A stretch of 35,848 bases of DNA from Chthonomonas calidirosea (GCA_945878775.1 CAMCUQ010000016.1:1-35848); one strand, 5' to 3'. Positions 8,833 to 17,226 are shown, counted from the first letter of the stretch. Made by a program: numbers and translations. The notes: generated from the letters alone by a model not told the origin.

Positions 8833-9740
8833 CCACAACCAGCGCCTCCCAAGAGACACCTGCACAAAGCCCCACTGCGGATGCGATTCAGAGGCTACGG
8901 CGCAATCCCGTCGCCAAAATCTGTCTGCTCTATCTCGCCCTTTTGCTGTTTGTTGCGCTTGGAGCAAACTTTCTGACCCGTTATCCCTATGACTTTCAAG
9001 ACACACAACGCTATGCAGTGACGCCCTCCCCTCCCGACTCGCACCACTGGCTTGGAACAGACGAGATCGGGCGTGATATACTGAGCCGCCTCCTTTTTGG
9101 CGCAAGAGTCTCTCTCGGCGTTACCGCAGTAGTCATAGTCCTTGAGGCACTCATCGGGATCAGTTTGGGGTTGGTAGCGGGGTATCGTGGGGGCAAAACC
9201 GATCTCTTTTTGATGCGCCTGACCGATATCATGTTTGCCTTTCCAGACCTCCTGCTTGCTATTCTCCTCACGGCGATCATTCGCTCTGGAAATCAAGCAC
9301 TCCCCGGCTGGCTCAGTTTTGGACCCCTCTTCTTTGCGCTTGGAATCGTGGGGTGGCCCGGAATCGCAAGGCTTGTGCGAGGACAGGCACTGGGACTAAG
9401 GGAGAAAGAGTTTATCGAGGCGGCGCGAGCAACAGGCGTAAAAGAGCGTGATATACTGCTACGCCATCTTTTGCCAAACCTTTCTGGTCCCATCATCGTA
9501 CAGATAACACAGGACGTTGCAACCGTTATCTTGGCAGAAGCGACGCTCTCCTTTTTGGGACTTGGAGTTCAGCCTCCCTTTCCTAGTTGGGGAACGATGA
9601 TCAACGATTCTCTACGCTATCTCAACTCAAAGCCGTGGCTATTACTCGTTCCTGCTCTCATGCTCGCCGTTACCGTCATGGTAGTCAACTTTTTGGGTGA
9701 TGCTCTTCGTGACGCCTTTGACCCACGTCTACGCCAATAG
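8829..9740 (+). CDS. dppC: ABC transporter permease, DppC/OppC type
   Basis: 303-residue second permease of the importer. It has the DppC layout: a soluble N-terminus, the first membrane span around residues 30-50, the periplasmic motif HHWLGTDEIGRDILSRLLFG, then the EAA loop containing GLREKEFIEAARATG and HLLPNLSGPIIVQ, followed by TLSFLGLGVQPPFPSWG. It ends in FLGDALRDAFDPRLRQ, typical of the family. The start ATG overlaps the dppB TGA by four bases. It should pair with DppB in the inner membrane; ATP-binding subunits are not encoded in the window. The DUF3179 gene begins 30 bases downstream. Confidence 0.93.
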   Translation: MTTTSASQETPAQSPTADAIQRLRRNPVAKICLLYLALLLFVALGANFLTRYPYDFQDTQRYAVTPSPPDSHHWLGTDEIGRDILSRLLFGARVSLGVTAVVIVLEALIGISLGLVAGYRGGKTDLFLMRLTDIMFAFPDLLLAILLTAIIRSGNQALPGWLSFGPLFFALGIVGWPGIARLVRGQALGLREKEFIEAARATGVKERDILLRHLLPNLSGPIIVQITQDVATVILAEATLSFLGLGVQPPFPSWGTMINDSLRYLNSKPWLLLVPALMLAVTVMVVNFLGDALRDAFDPRLRQ

Positions 9741-9770
9741 CCTACCCACGCACTCAAGGAGATACCTCGC

Positions 9771-11006
9771 ATGAAAATGCTACTGAAATCGGTACTGTTT
9801 GCACTACTTCTAGTAGAGTCTCCAAACATCTCGTTTGCACAGGCTCAAGAGGCAGATAAAGAGAAGTACGCCTCCGACATCAAGCCCGGCGCGTTGTGGG
9901 ACGGGCGCACCAAAGTTCCGTTTCGTGCGATGGATAGCCCCAAAATGGTGAAAGCCTCCGAAGTCGATTTTTTGGATGATGAGGACTACATTCTTGGCTT
10001 TACAATGAATGGACAGGCACGCGCCTACCCCATGCGCTATGTCTGGTGGCACCATATCGTCAATGACAAGATCAAAAAAGAGGATGGAACCGAGGCATTT
10101 GTTACCGTCACTTATTGAATCGTCTGCAATACAGGGATCAGGTTTGATCCCGTCGTGAATGGAAAGCCTCTGGAATTTGACTTCTTTGGGCTGTATAATG
10201 GGGTAGTCACCATGTTTGACCGAGGAAGCGAAAGCGTTTGGTTACAGGTGGGAGGACGCGCTATTCGTGGTTCAATGGTTGGTGCGGTACTGAAAACGGC
10301 TCCAATGACCGATACCACATGGAAGAAATGGAAGCAACTCTACCCAGACACCCTCGTAATGTCACCCGATACGCCCTATGTAGCAAACTACACGCCACGC
10401 GGGGATAAGCTCTATCGGGGAACAAAGAAAGGGTTTCCACAACGGTATTTCCGCACAAGCCTCGTGCAGGGTGATGCCCGTATGAGTCCCTGGGATATGG
10501 TGCTAGGAGTCATTATTACAGACCCAAACAGTCCCAAAGACAAACCTAAAACCACATATCACTGCTACCCTCTGGTGAAGTTGAAAGATGCGGGAGGCGT
10601 GGCTCAGGAGACAATACAGGGGCAAGAGATCGTCGCGTTCTATGACGAAGAGAACGACACCGCCGTCGCCTATTCTCGCAAAGTAGAGGGTAAAATACTA
10701 ACATTCACGCTCAAGAAAGAGAGCGATGGAACCATTCACTATACCGATAAAGAGACGGGAAGTGTGTGGGACTTTGAAGGAAGAGCGGAGAGTGGTCCCC
10801 TCAAAGGTAAAGCCCTCACCCGTATCGACGGGCACTTGAGCGAATGGTACGGCTGGGCAGCCTATTTTGGTAGCACGACTATCTACGGGCGCACAGATGC
10901 TCCCAAGCCGCTTGAGCTCCTTCTGCCAGAGGCGGGTGGTAAAGCCCCCACGCCAGAGGGCAATAAGGATGGAAGCGATAAGCCTGCGCCCCCCAAGAAC
11001 CCCTAA
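9771..11006 (+). CDS. DUF3179 protein, probable selenoprotein (UGA-Sec at residue 116)
   Basis: Read through its internal TGA (10116-10118), this frame gives 411 residues of a secreted DUF3179 protein. Residues 1-26 are a Sec signal peptide ending near SFAQA. The family block QARAYPMRYVWWHHIVND then leads into VTVTY-U-IVCNTGIRFDP, where relatives have VTYCPLCGT or similar. TGA thus replaces exactly the first Cys of CxxC, giving U116-I-V-C119. The frame is unchanged on both sides: both halves belong to one DUF3179 domain, and the second half (LYNGVVTMFDRGSESVW, WKKWKQLYPDTLVMSPDTPY) is well preserved. A hairpin fitting a bacterial SECIS follows the TGA. AAGGAG precedes ATG 9771; the C-terminus is a Pro/Lys/Gly-rich tail. 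The family's function is unknown; a periplasmic redox role is inferred. The alternative is a nonsense mutation giving a dead 115-residue product. Confidence 0.8.
10134..10151 (+). promoter_or_regulatory. Candidate bacterial SECIS element
   Basis: Perfect 7-bp stem GGGATCA/TGATCCC with the tetraloop GGTT (10141-10144). It begins 15 bases after the TGA at 10116-10118, with the loop 22 bases after it. Known bacterial SECIS elements have a short upper stem, a small apical loop with at least one G in its first two positions, and a loop roughly 16-37 bases from the UGA. This hairpin meets all three conditions while also encoding the conserved residues GIRFDP. It would recruit SelB carrying Sec-tRNA. 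Whether the organism has SelA, SelB, SelC and SelD cannot be seen in this window. Confidence 0.72.
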
Positions 11007-11061
11007 CGGTTCGCAACAGAATGCCCACAATGGCGTTCTACACGAGATAAGATAATACACG

Positions 11062-12006
11062 ATGCCAACTGACGAGACAACTAGCAAGCAGTCGAAGAAC
11101 GAAGAGAAGCGGATGGAACTCACCGCGCACTTGGGGGAGTTGAGATCGCGAATCATGCGATCCTTTCTGTTCCTTGTGCTTGGTGCGATAGTGGCGTACA
11201 GTTACTTCCCGCAGATATACGCAAAGCTCTACTTTCCGCTACACGCAGAAATGGAGATTCAAAACAGAGCGCGCACCAAGATCATCAATCCTCAGGGGCT
11301 ATTGAGCAAGGAAATAACCACCTCTGCGCCCACCAAAGAGGATTACAATCGTCTCGTCAAGGACATTCACTACCTCTACGATCACCCCTCGATGATCCCG
11401 CTCAGCTCAACGGTATTCAAGAACTTCTTTGACCCCTTCATGGGTCAACTCACCATGAGCTTCATCTTCGGATTGGTGCTCGCGACCCCGTTTGTGGTGT
11501 GGGAGATGTCACTGTTTATCATGCCTGCCCTCACCCCAAAGGAACGGCGTCCTTTTCGCTTGCTGGCTCCCTTATCTGTGCTATTTCTCGCAGCAGGAGT
11601 CTCTCTCGGCTATAGAACCATGTTCTACGCTATGCACTGGTTCCTCTCTTTTGTAGATAACTACCCTCAGCCCGCCGTTGTTATGCAAGACCCCACTACC
11701 TATATGATCTTTTTTGTTAAGCTCATGGCGGTATTTGGACTCGTCTTCCAGTTGCCCGTCGTGCTGATGGGATTGTCGTTCGTCGGAATAGTAACCTCAA
11801 AGGGACTATTGAAATCGTGGCGTTGGGGAATCGTTTTGGCAACGTTGGGCGCGATGCTGGTTCCCTCAAACGACTATATCACAATGGGGCTGATGTCCGT
11901 CTCAATCCTCCTCCTCTACTACAGTAGCTACTTTTTTGTGAAGTTTGTCGAGTACCTGAAGGCAAAATATAAAGAGCAAGACGCCAAAGCAGAGCATGGA
12001 AATTGA
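11062..12006 (+). CDS. tatC: Twin-arginine translocase subunit TatC
   Basis: 314-residue multi-span inner-membrane protein, the receptor of the Tat pathway for folded proteins. Family features are HLGELRSRIMRS before the first span, the FFDPFMGQLTMSFIFGLVLATPFVVWEM segment (periplasmic end plus second span, in two halves), PALTPKERRPFR in the cytoplasmic loop, and further spans to about residue 295. It is longer than the usual 240-260 residues because the first periplasmic loop carries some 60 extra residues (about 60-120) rich in charged and polar residues. A shorter start at ATG 11113 is possible, with AAGAGAAG upstream. No tatA or tatB gene is near. The gap to the DUF3179 gene is 55 bases, and its 3' end overlaps the helicase gene by 11 bases. 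Confidence 0.9.
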   Translation: MPTDETTSKQSKNEEKRMELTAHLGELRSRIMRSFLFLVLGAIVAYSYFPQIYAKLYFPLHAEMEIQNRARTKIINPQGLLSKEITTSAPTKEDYNRLVKDIHYLYDHPSMIPLSSTVFKNFFDPFMGQLTMSFIFGLVLATPFVVWEMSLFIMPALTPKERRPFRLLAPLSVLFLAAGVSLGYRTMFYAMHWFLSFVDNYPQPAVVMQDPTTYMIFFVKLMAVFGLVFQLPVVLMGLSFVGIVTSKGLLKSWRWGIVLATLGAMLVPSNDYITMGLMSVSILLLYYSSYFFVKFVEYLKAKYKEQDAKAEHGN

Positions 12007-14320
12007 TGAATATCTCAAGCATCTGCGCGAAGCCTCGTTTTTTCGTGGTCAGATAGCCCACACACACCGTATTCTCCCCCGTCCGGCAGAGTATGGGCTA
12101 CTGGACGCGCCCCTGCATCCAACTTTGCAGGACTGTATGGAAAAACTGGAGATACGGGACTATTACGTCCACCAAGCGGGAGCAATCAACGCGGCACGGG
12201 CAGGAAACCATGTCACTACCGTGACCGCGACCGCCAGCGGAAAGACTCTTTGCTATAATATCCCCGTCCTCGATGCCGTTCTAAACGACAACAAGTCACG
12301 CGCCTTCTATCTCTTTCCCACCAAAGCCCTTGCCCAAGATCAACTGGGAAAACTGGACGACTTTGGGCTATTTCCCACCCTGCGCCACGCAACCTATGAC
12401 GGCGATACCAGCTCCTCCGACCGACGGTATGTCAAACGAGGCGCGCAGATTGTTCTCACCAATCCCGATATGCTCCACCTCGGAATTCTGCCCTATCATA
12501 CGACATGGAGCGGCTTTCTCGCGAACCTGAAGTATGTAGTCATAGACGAGATGCACACCTATCGGGGTGTCTTTGGAGCGCACGTTGCCCATATTTTGCG
12601 GCGTCTGCGGCGGCTCTGTGCTCATTACGGGGCTAGCCCGCGCTTTCTCTGTTGCTCTGCCACCATCGCCAACCCCCTTGAACTCACGGAACGCTTGACG
12701 GGCATAGAGAAAGCAACCCTGATCGATCAAAATGGGGCGCCTTCGGGCTACCGTGTCTTCGCCTTTTGGAACCCCCCATTCATAGACGCAGAACTCTCCA
12801 AACGCCGTAGCGCACATAGCGAAGCAACAAGCCTCTTTACAGACCTCGTCACACAAAAAGTACGGAATATCACCTTCACGAAAGCACGCAAGAGTGCAGA
12901 ACTGATATTGCGCTATGCACGTGCAGAACTCGCTCTACACGCCCCTGAGCTGACAGAGCGCATTGCAGCCTACAGAAGCGGTTACACGAAGGAGGAGCGT
13001 CGCAAAATTGAACGTGGGCTGTTTGATGGTGATATATTAGGGGTGACAGCGACGAATGCCCTAGAGCTAGGCATCGACGTTGGGGGGCTGGACGCAGTAG
13101 TGATGACAGGCTATCCTGGAACCATCGCAAGCACATGGCAACAGGCGGGACGCGCAGGGCGAAACGCCAAGCCCGCACTCTCATTACTCATTGCTCAAGA
13201 CAACCCCCTCGATCAGTTTCTGATGCGTCATCCCGAATATTTTTTTGGGAAAGCACATGAGAAAGGTATCGTTGACCCCAATAACCGGCGGATACTGGGA
13301 CAACACTTGCTCTGCGCCGCCTATGAGCGGTCCCTCTCCCGTGAAGAGTTGCCCCTCTTTGGAAAAAATGCCTCCTCCACCCTAGACAACCTTGTGGAGC
13401 AAGGCAAACTGTTTTATCGGCGGGAACGATTCCACTACGCAGGCGCAGATTACCCTGCCGCACAGGTCAATATCCGCTCGGCATCGGACTCCACGTTCCG
13501 TATCCTAAACCGAGAACTGAATGATCGGCTCTTGGGAACAGTGGAAGGAAGTATCGCCTTCAAGACCCTCCATGAGGGCGCGATATACCTCCATCTTGGC
13601 GAGACCTACGAAGTGGAGGATTTGGATATTGGCGCGAAGACCGCCTATGTGCGCCCCATTGAGGCACAATACTACACGGAGGCACGGGAAAGTTCGCACA
13701 TTCTCGTACTCTCCACCAAAGATTCCGCTCCACACGCTAGCATGGAGATGCATTTTGGGGAGGTGGTGGTCACGAACCAAGTGGTTGGTTTCCGAAAAAA
13801 GAGGCTCTTCACAGACGAAGTCTTGGAGATAATCGATCTCGATTTGCCAGAGCAAACCTTCGAGACAGAGGCGTTCTGGTTCACGGTTCCCGACAGTGTC
13901 TGGCTACCGTTCCTGCTGGACAACAACGACCTCGCAGGAAGCATTCATGCCATAGAGCACTCCCTGATCGGAATGATGCCGCTCCTTGCCACCTGTGACC
14001 GTTGGGACTTGGGAGGCGTCTCTCATCCTGCACACCCAGACACCAACCTGCCGACTATTTTCGTCTATGACGCCTACCCCGGTGGAGTGGGTATCGCGGA
14101 GGGAACCTACCCCGACCTTCCCACGCTACTTCTCTCCACAAAGGCGATGATCGCAGAGTGTCCCTGCGCGGAAGGCTGCCCCTCATGTGTCCAATCTCCC
14201 AAGTGTGGAAACAATAATGAGCCTTTGGATAAGCAGGGCGCAATCGATCTTTTGGAAGCACTTTTGACGCTTCCACCATCAATAACAGACAACACGGAGC
14301 AACAACCAAAAAACATATAA
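11996..14320 (+). CDS. DEAD/DEAH-box helicase with DUF1998 zinc domain (MrfA/YprA-like)
   Basis: 774-residue superfamily 2 helicase. Motif I is TASGKT (G82-K83-T84), motif II is DEMH (184-187), motif III is CCSATIANP, and the C-terminal RecA lobe shows TNALELGIDVGGLD and QQAGRAGR. The end holds a DUF1998 domain with a Cys cluster, C722, C724, C728, C731 and C737, as in Bacillus MrfA (YprA). MrfA is a 3'-5' DNA helicase that repairs mitomycin-type adducts without UvrA, so a DNA repair role is likely here. Its ATG lies inside the tatC 3' end (11-base overlap), meaning translational coupling rather than shared function. It is the last gene of the long co-directional run from 198. Confidence 0.88.
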   Translation: MEIDEYLKHLREASFFRGQIAHTHRILPRPAEYGLLDAPLHPTLQDCMEKLEIRDYYVHQAGAINAARAGNHVTTVTATASGKTLCYNIPVLDAVLNDNKSRAFYLFPTKALAQDQLGKLDDFGLFPTLRHATYDGDTSSSDRRYVKRGAQIVLTNPDMLHLGILPYHTTWSGFLANLKYVVIDEMHTYRGVFGAHVAHILRRLRRLCAHYGASPRFLCCSATIANPLELTERLTGIEKATLIDQNGAPSGYRVFAFWNPPFIDAELSKRRSAHSEATSLFTDLVTQKVRNITFTKARKSAELILRYARAELALHAPELTERIAAYRSGYTKEERRKIERGLFDGDILGVTATNALELGIDVGGLDAVVMTGYPGTIASTWQQAGRAGRNAKPALSLLIAQDNPLDQFLMRHPEYFFGKAHEKGIVDPNNRRILGQHLLCAAYERSLSREELPLFGKNASSTLDNLVEQGKLFYRRERFHYAGADYPAAQVNIRSASDSTFRILNRELNDRLLGTVEGSIAFKTLHEGAIYLHLGETYEVEDLDIGAKTAYVRPIEAQYYTEARESSHILVLSTKDSAPHASMEMHFGEVVVTNQVVGFRKKRLFTDEVLEIIDLDLPEQTFETEAFWFTVPDSVWLPFLLDNNDLAGSIHAIEHSLIGMMPLLATCDRWDLGGVSHPAHPDTNLPTIFVYDAYPGGVGIAEGTYPDLPTLLLSTKAMIAECPCAEGCPSCVQSPKCGNNNEPLDKQGAIDLLEALLTLPPSITDNTEQQPKNI

Positions 14321-14394
14321 CTCTGTCTACCAAGTAAGAATAGGAGTATCCTAAAAAAAATACTAGAAAAACCTTTACTTACCTAATGAAATGG

Positions 14395-14424
14395 TTGCTC
14401 ACCGCAAGAATAGTACTGTATAAT
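14395..14424 (+). promoter_or_regulatory. Probable sigma-70-type promoter of the 84-aa gene
   Basis: A perfect -10 hexamer TATAAT at 14419-14424 lies 18 bases after TTGCTC (14395-14400), a partial -35 match. Transcription would start near 14431 and give a leader of about 59 bases before ATG 14490. The upstream stretch 14352-14385 is A/T-rich, which could help as an UP element. This marks a new transcription unit after the helicase gene. Confidence 0.6.
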
Positions 14425-14440
14425 ACATATAGAACCGTGA

Positions 14441-14464
14441 GAACCTAGGAGAAATTCCTCGTTC
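14441..14464 (+). promoter_or_regulatory. Leader hairpin upstream of the 84-aa gene
   Basis: In the predicted leader, GAAC (14441-14444) pairs with GTTC (14461-14464) and AGGA (14447-14450) with TCCT (14456-14459), around the loop GAAAT, with a small asymmetric internal bulge. There is no U-run after it, so it is not a terminator. It could influence mRNA stability or translation. It sits about 25 bases before the start codon and just before the AAAGG ribosome site. Confidence 0.35.
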
Positions 14465-14489
14465 GCACACAGAAAGGCAATCTTTAACG

Positions 14490-14744
14490 ATGGCACGACT
14501 GTCACGCTATTCACAACCAGTTACCTGTATCATGGGTCGCCATTTAGAGCCTCCTCCTCGTGATCCTGCCGGTCCGATTGTCACGACTTGCCCCTGTTGT
14601 GGACAGGTTTTCTATTCTCATGGCTATTCCCTCGAAGTTAATGGACAATATTCTCATATCCTCATGGCGAATTTCCCCGCCATCGTGATGCGTGCCTCCA
14701 TCGACTCTGGTACTGCCGAAGAATCTCCTATTTCCATTGAGTAG
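14490..14744 (+). CDS. Small protein with a CxxC zinc-ribbon knuckle, function unknown
   Basis: 84 residues: a basic N-terminus (MARLSRYS), then TTCPCCGQVFYSHGYSLEVNG near residues 32-52, a CPCCG zinc knuckle, and an acidic tail. There is only one Cys pair plus an isolated Cys near residue 13 and a few His, so a full zinc site would need those or a dimer. I do not recognise a family. Reality is supported by the promoter and leader just upstream, an AAAGG ribosome site about 12 bases before the ATG, and good fit to the local codon pattern. An Idh/MocA-like gene follows 52 bases downstream and may be co-transcribed. Confidence 0.65.
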   Translation: MARLSRYSQPVTCIMGRHLEPPPRDPAGPIVTTCPCCGQVFYSHGYSLEVNGQYSHILMANFPAIVMRASIDSGTAEESPISIE

Positions 14745-14796
14745 CCCCACCGTTTAAGGTCTACTAGAAGGTGAACTCCGCCTACTTGAGGAGTAC

Positions 14797-15957
14797 ATGA
14801 ATCCCAGCCATACCACGGAATCAGACTCGCAGTCTCCCCCTGCCGCCGAGCCTTTGCGAGTCGGAGTTTACGGTGTCCTCACCACGCGCCTCCGCTACGG
14901 CGCACTTGTTTCGCCACTCCCTGCCTCTTCCCTTGCCGTTATCATCGATTCGGATGTGCGTTTAGCACGCTCTTGGGCGCGACAAATGGGCGCAAAGCCA
15001 GAGTTCATGCCTAGCTTTGGGGACTTTCTCGCACAACCTCCCGCAGTGGACGCCATGATACTTCCCATACCTCTCCGCCTACGCCAGAGTACCATCAAAG
15101 CCTGTTTGGAGAATCGAATCGGTGTTCTGTGTGAGCTACCTTTTGCCTATAGCCTCAAAGAGCAGGAGGAATTAATTCGCCTTGCACAAGAGCAAGAGAC
15201 GCTCCTCATGCCCATGTTGCCCCGTCGCTTCGATCCCGCATTTGAGGCAGTAACAAAAATATTAGCAGAGGGTAGCTTGGGGGATTTGCGGCATGTGCGC
15301 GGAGAGTGGAGTCTTCCCATGGGTGAGGTGGCAATCATGGAGAACGGGGTGGACGACATCGAGGAAGACCTGCTTCTCCAACACATCCTCTGCCAGTCGG
15401 TAGATCGGTTTCAAGGTTGGTTCGGAGAGCCAATGACGGTGAGTGGTGATGTGGTTGCATTTCGGAAAGAGAATATCTCGGCAAAACGCCAGAAGCCGGA
15501 AGAGGCTCCTCTAGGAACTCTCCTCATCTCTTTTGATCGCGCACAGGTGACCCTCAGCGCATCCCGCACACGCTCTGCCTATCCGGGTGAGCGGTATCTT
15601 TTTACAGGTACACAGGCACAACTTGAGTTTATAGCACGCTCTGGCACACGCCACGCCACCTCAACAGCCCCAACTATCACAATACACAAAGCGGGGCGCG
15701 TCGAAGTGGTCGAGATTTTTGAGGAGAGCACTCCTGAGAGGCGTGTCGCCGAGGCTCTTTCTCATTTTCTGGCGTGTGCACGCGGCTTAGTGCCTGCCCC
15801 CACATTCGCACAAGAAATGCACAGCACTCTTAACGTGGTACATGGAGGCTATCTCTCCACGGTAGGCAATAACAAAATCTCTCTGCCCCTCAAACGCGCC
15901 CCAAGCTTCGAGGCTTTCTTCCGCCGATTTGAAACCACAAAACACATCGGACTATAG
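14797..15957 (+). CDS. Gfo/Idh/MocA-family protein with degenerate EKP motif
   Basis: 386 residues. After a Pro/Ser-rich start comes a Rossmann-type segment (LRVGVYGVLTTRLRYG) with a poor glycine motif, then LAVIIDSDVRLARSWARQMG, DAMILPIPLRLRQSTIKACLEN, and CELPFAYSLKEQEEL, where active family members have CEKPLA. The catalytic/cofactor Lys is thus Leu. The C-terminal alpha/beta domain begins at RRFDPAFEAVTKIL. The fold assignment is secure, but the loss of both the glycine-rich signature and the EKP Lys suggests a divergent or non-dehydrogenase member. No signal peptide is seen. GAGGAG lies six bases before ATG 14797. It ends five bases from the convergent DUF6807 gene. Confidence 0.75.
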   Translation: MNPSHTTESDSQSPPAAEPLRVGVYGVLTTRLRYGALVSPLPASSLAVIIDSDVRLARSWARQMGAKPEFMPSFGDFLAQPPAVDAMILPIPLRLRQSTIKACLENRIGVLCELPFAYSLKEQEELIRLAQEQETLLMPMLPRRFDPAFEAVTKILAEGSLGDLRHVRGEWSLPMGEVAIMENGVDDIEEDLLLQHILCQSVDRFQGWFGEPMTVSGDVVAFRKENISAKRQKPEEAPLGTLLISFDRAQVTLSASRTRSAYPGERYLFTGTQAQLEFIARSGTRHATSTAPTITIHKAGRVEVVEIFEESTPERRVAEALSHFLACARGLVPAPTFAQEMHSTLNVVHGGYLSTVGNNKISLPLKRAPSFEAFFRRFETTKHIGL

Positions 15958-15962
15958 GAAAC

Positions 15963-17207
15963 CTACTGCACTGTCACTTTGGGCGGATCGGCGTAGCCCT
16001 CAAACGATTCTTTCACTTTACCTGCCTCCGTATCGTTTCGATGAAAGAGCAGACGATAGCGTAACGTCATACTGCCGTTGGCAGGGATGGCATAGTTCCC
16101 TGTCCCTTTCTCGCCCCTCCCAAAATCGTGCAGACCAAAAGGGTTCACCGCATAGAGTCCGTAGGTGCGTGTGTGCCATGTTTGAGGGTGTCGGAGGTTA
16201 TTGGGGTGATCGAAGAGTGCAATTCCGTAGTTCTTGTCCTTTAGCTTCCCCCAATAATCCACCCACTCCGCTGGTTTCCCCCAGAGAGCAGCGTCTTTTT
16301 GTCCCCGCGCATTAAGAATATGCCCGCCTTGCTTTTTATCGGGCGCCCAAGCATCGGGAACTCTGAGTCCAAAGGAACCCTCTTTGGTATCGCCCAATAG
16401 AAGCTCTCCCCCCTTTGGGCGCAGAACAACCTCAAAATCCATCAGTCGATCCCCATTTGGGAGCGGATAGACAAGAACGGTGCGTGTGTCGGTAGCAACG
16501 ATCTCCTTATTGGGCGCAATCCACTGTGTAGTAGCCACAAATCGGGCGAAGACTTCACCGCTCTGATAATCCTCAAGGCGGTCGTGTGCCGTGCGCCCCG
16601 CGCGAGGCTCTTCACTCCAAAAGTCGATTCCATTGACCTCTCCATGCGTGAACCATAGTCCTCGATGGTGCGGATGATCATGCGTGTCTGTCGCGACTTG
16701 CTCTAGGGGCCAACGCCGCGTAAGAGGCTCAGAGTCGGGAGAGAGGAGTGGATAGAAGAAGGGCTTGTTTGGTCTGCTTTGAGTGAGGTAGCGGGTAAAA
16801 AGGCGGTAGGCGTAATTGGTCTCGTTCGGTTGTCGCTCTTGCAAGTGTATTTCAATCGCATCTGCAACGAGCCGAACCTCTGCCCATTGGGATTTTTGAC
16901 GGAAAGGCTTACGTGTCTCCAGAGTATAGACACGCCGTTCGTTGGGAGCCATTTGAGGCACGAGAAACCCAATGCGGGCGGTCTTACCCTCAAAGAAGAG
17001 CTGAGCGGGAATCTCCGCGTTGCCCTGTTTTAGTACCAATCTGCCGCTGGAATACTTACCTCCGCCGGGCAAACTCGCGAAGACAGGGGTCTGAAATGCC
17101 CCTTGCCCTCCCGCAACAACAAGCACATTAATACGCTTCTGCTGTGCGAATCCCTTCGTACCCAACAGCAGAAACGCTCCAATGAGGACAAATAGTCTTC
17201 TTCGCAT
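15963..17207 (-). CDS. Secreted DUF6807 (PmoA-like) protein
   Basis: About 414 residues with a signal peptide (MRRRLFVLIGAFLLLGTKGFAQ). The family hallmark DTHDHPHHRGLWFTHGEVNG lies in the middle, a His-rich stretch that could bind metal, followed later by FGLRVPDAWAPDK and the C-terminal FGLHDFGRGEKGTGNYAIP. Such proteins are often annotated 'methane oxygenase PmoA' by automatic transfer, but that is not evidence for methane oxidation; they are common in polysaccharide-degrading bacteria and their role is unknown. I chose the ATG at 17207 over the GTG at 17219, because GGAGAGG sits right against the GTG and is better placed for the ATG. It is the last gene of the minus-strand run. Confidence 0.82.
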   Translation of the reverse strand: MRRRLFVLIGAFLLLGTKGFAQQKRINVLVVAGGQGAFQTPVFASLPGGGKYSSGRLVLKQGNAEIPAQLFFEGKTARIGFLVPQMAPNERRVYTLETRKPFRQKSQWAEVRLVADAIEIHLQERQPNETNYAYRLFTRYLTQSRPNKPFFYPLLSPDSEPLTRRWPLEQVATDTHDHPHHRGLWFTHGEVNGIDFWSEEPRAGRTAHDRLEDYQSGEVFARFVATTQWIAPNKEIVATDTRTVLVYPLPNGDRLMDFEVVLRPKGGELLLGDTKEGSFGLRVPDAWAPDKKQGGHILNARGQKDAALWGKPAEWVDYWGKLKDKNYGIALFDHPNNLRHPQTWHTRTYGLYAVNPFGLHDFGRGEKGTGNYAIPANGSMTLRYRLLFHRNDTEAGKVKESFEGYADPPKVTVQ

Positions 17208-17226
17208 GACCTCAATCACCTCTCCG

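Noticed and set aside
10116-10118. TGA in the DUF3179 gene as evidence of a recoded genome (TGA = Trp or Gly)
   Set aside because: Several genes here (dppB, tatC, NamZ-like gene) end in TGA at the expected place and overlap their neighbours normally, so TGA is a stop in general.
10155-11006. A separate gene starting at GTG 10155
   Set aside because: It would begin in the middle of a DUF3179 domain whose first half lies directly upstream in the same frame; it has no ribosome site or signal peptide of its own.
14343-14361. Terminator after the helicase gene
   Set aside because: The 5-bp stem TAGGA/TCCTA is weak and is followed by an A-run on the plus strand, the wrong polarity for a plus-strand terminator.
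15963-17207. Methane monooxygenase role for the 'PmoA-like' DUF6807 protein
   Set aside because: The name is a common annotation transfer; the sequence is a soluble secreted protein unlike the membrane-bound particulate methane monooxygenase subunit.
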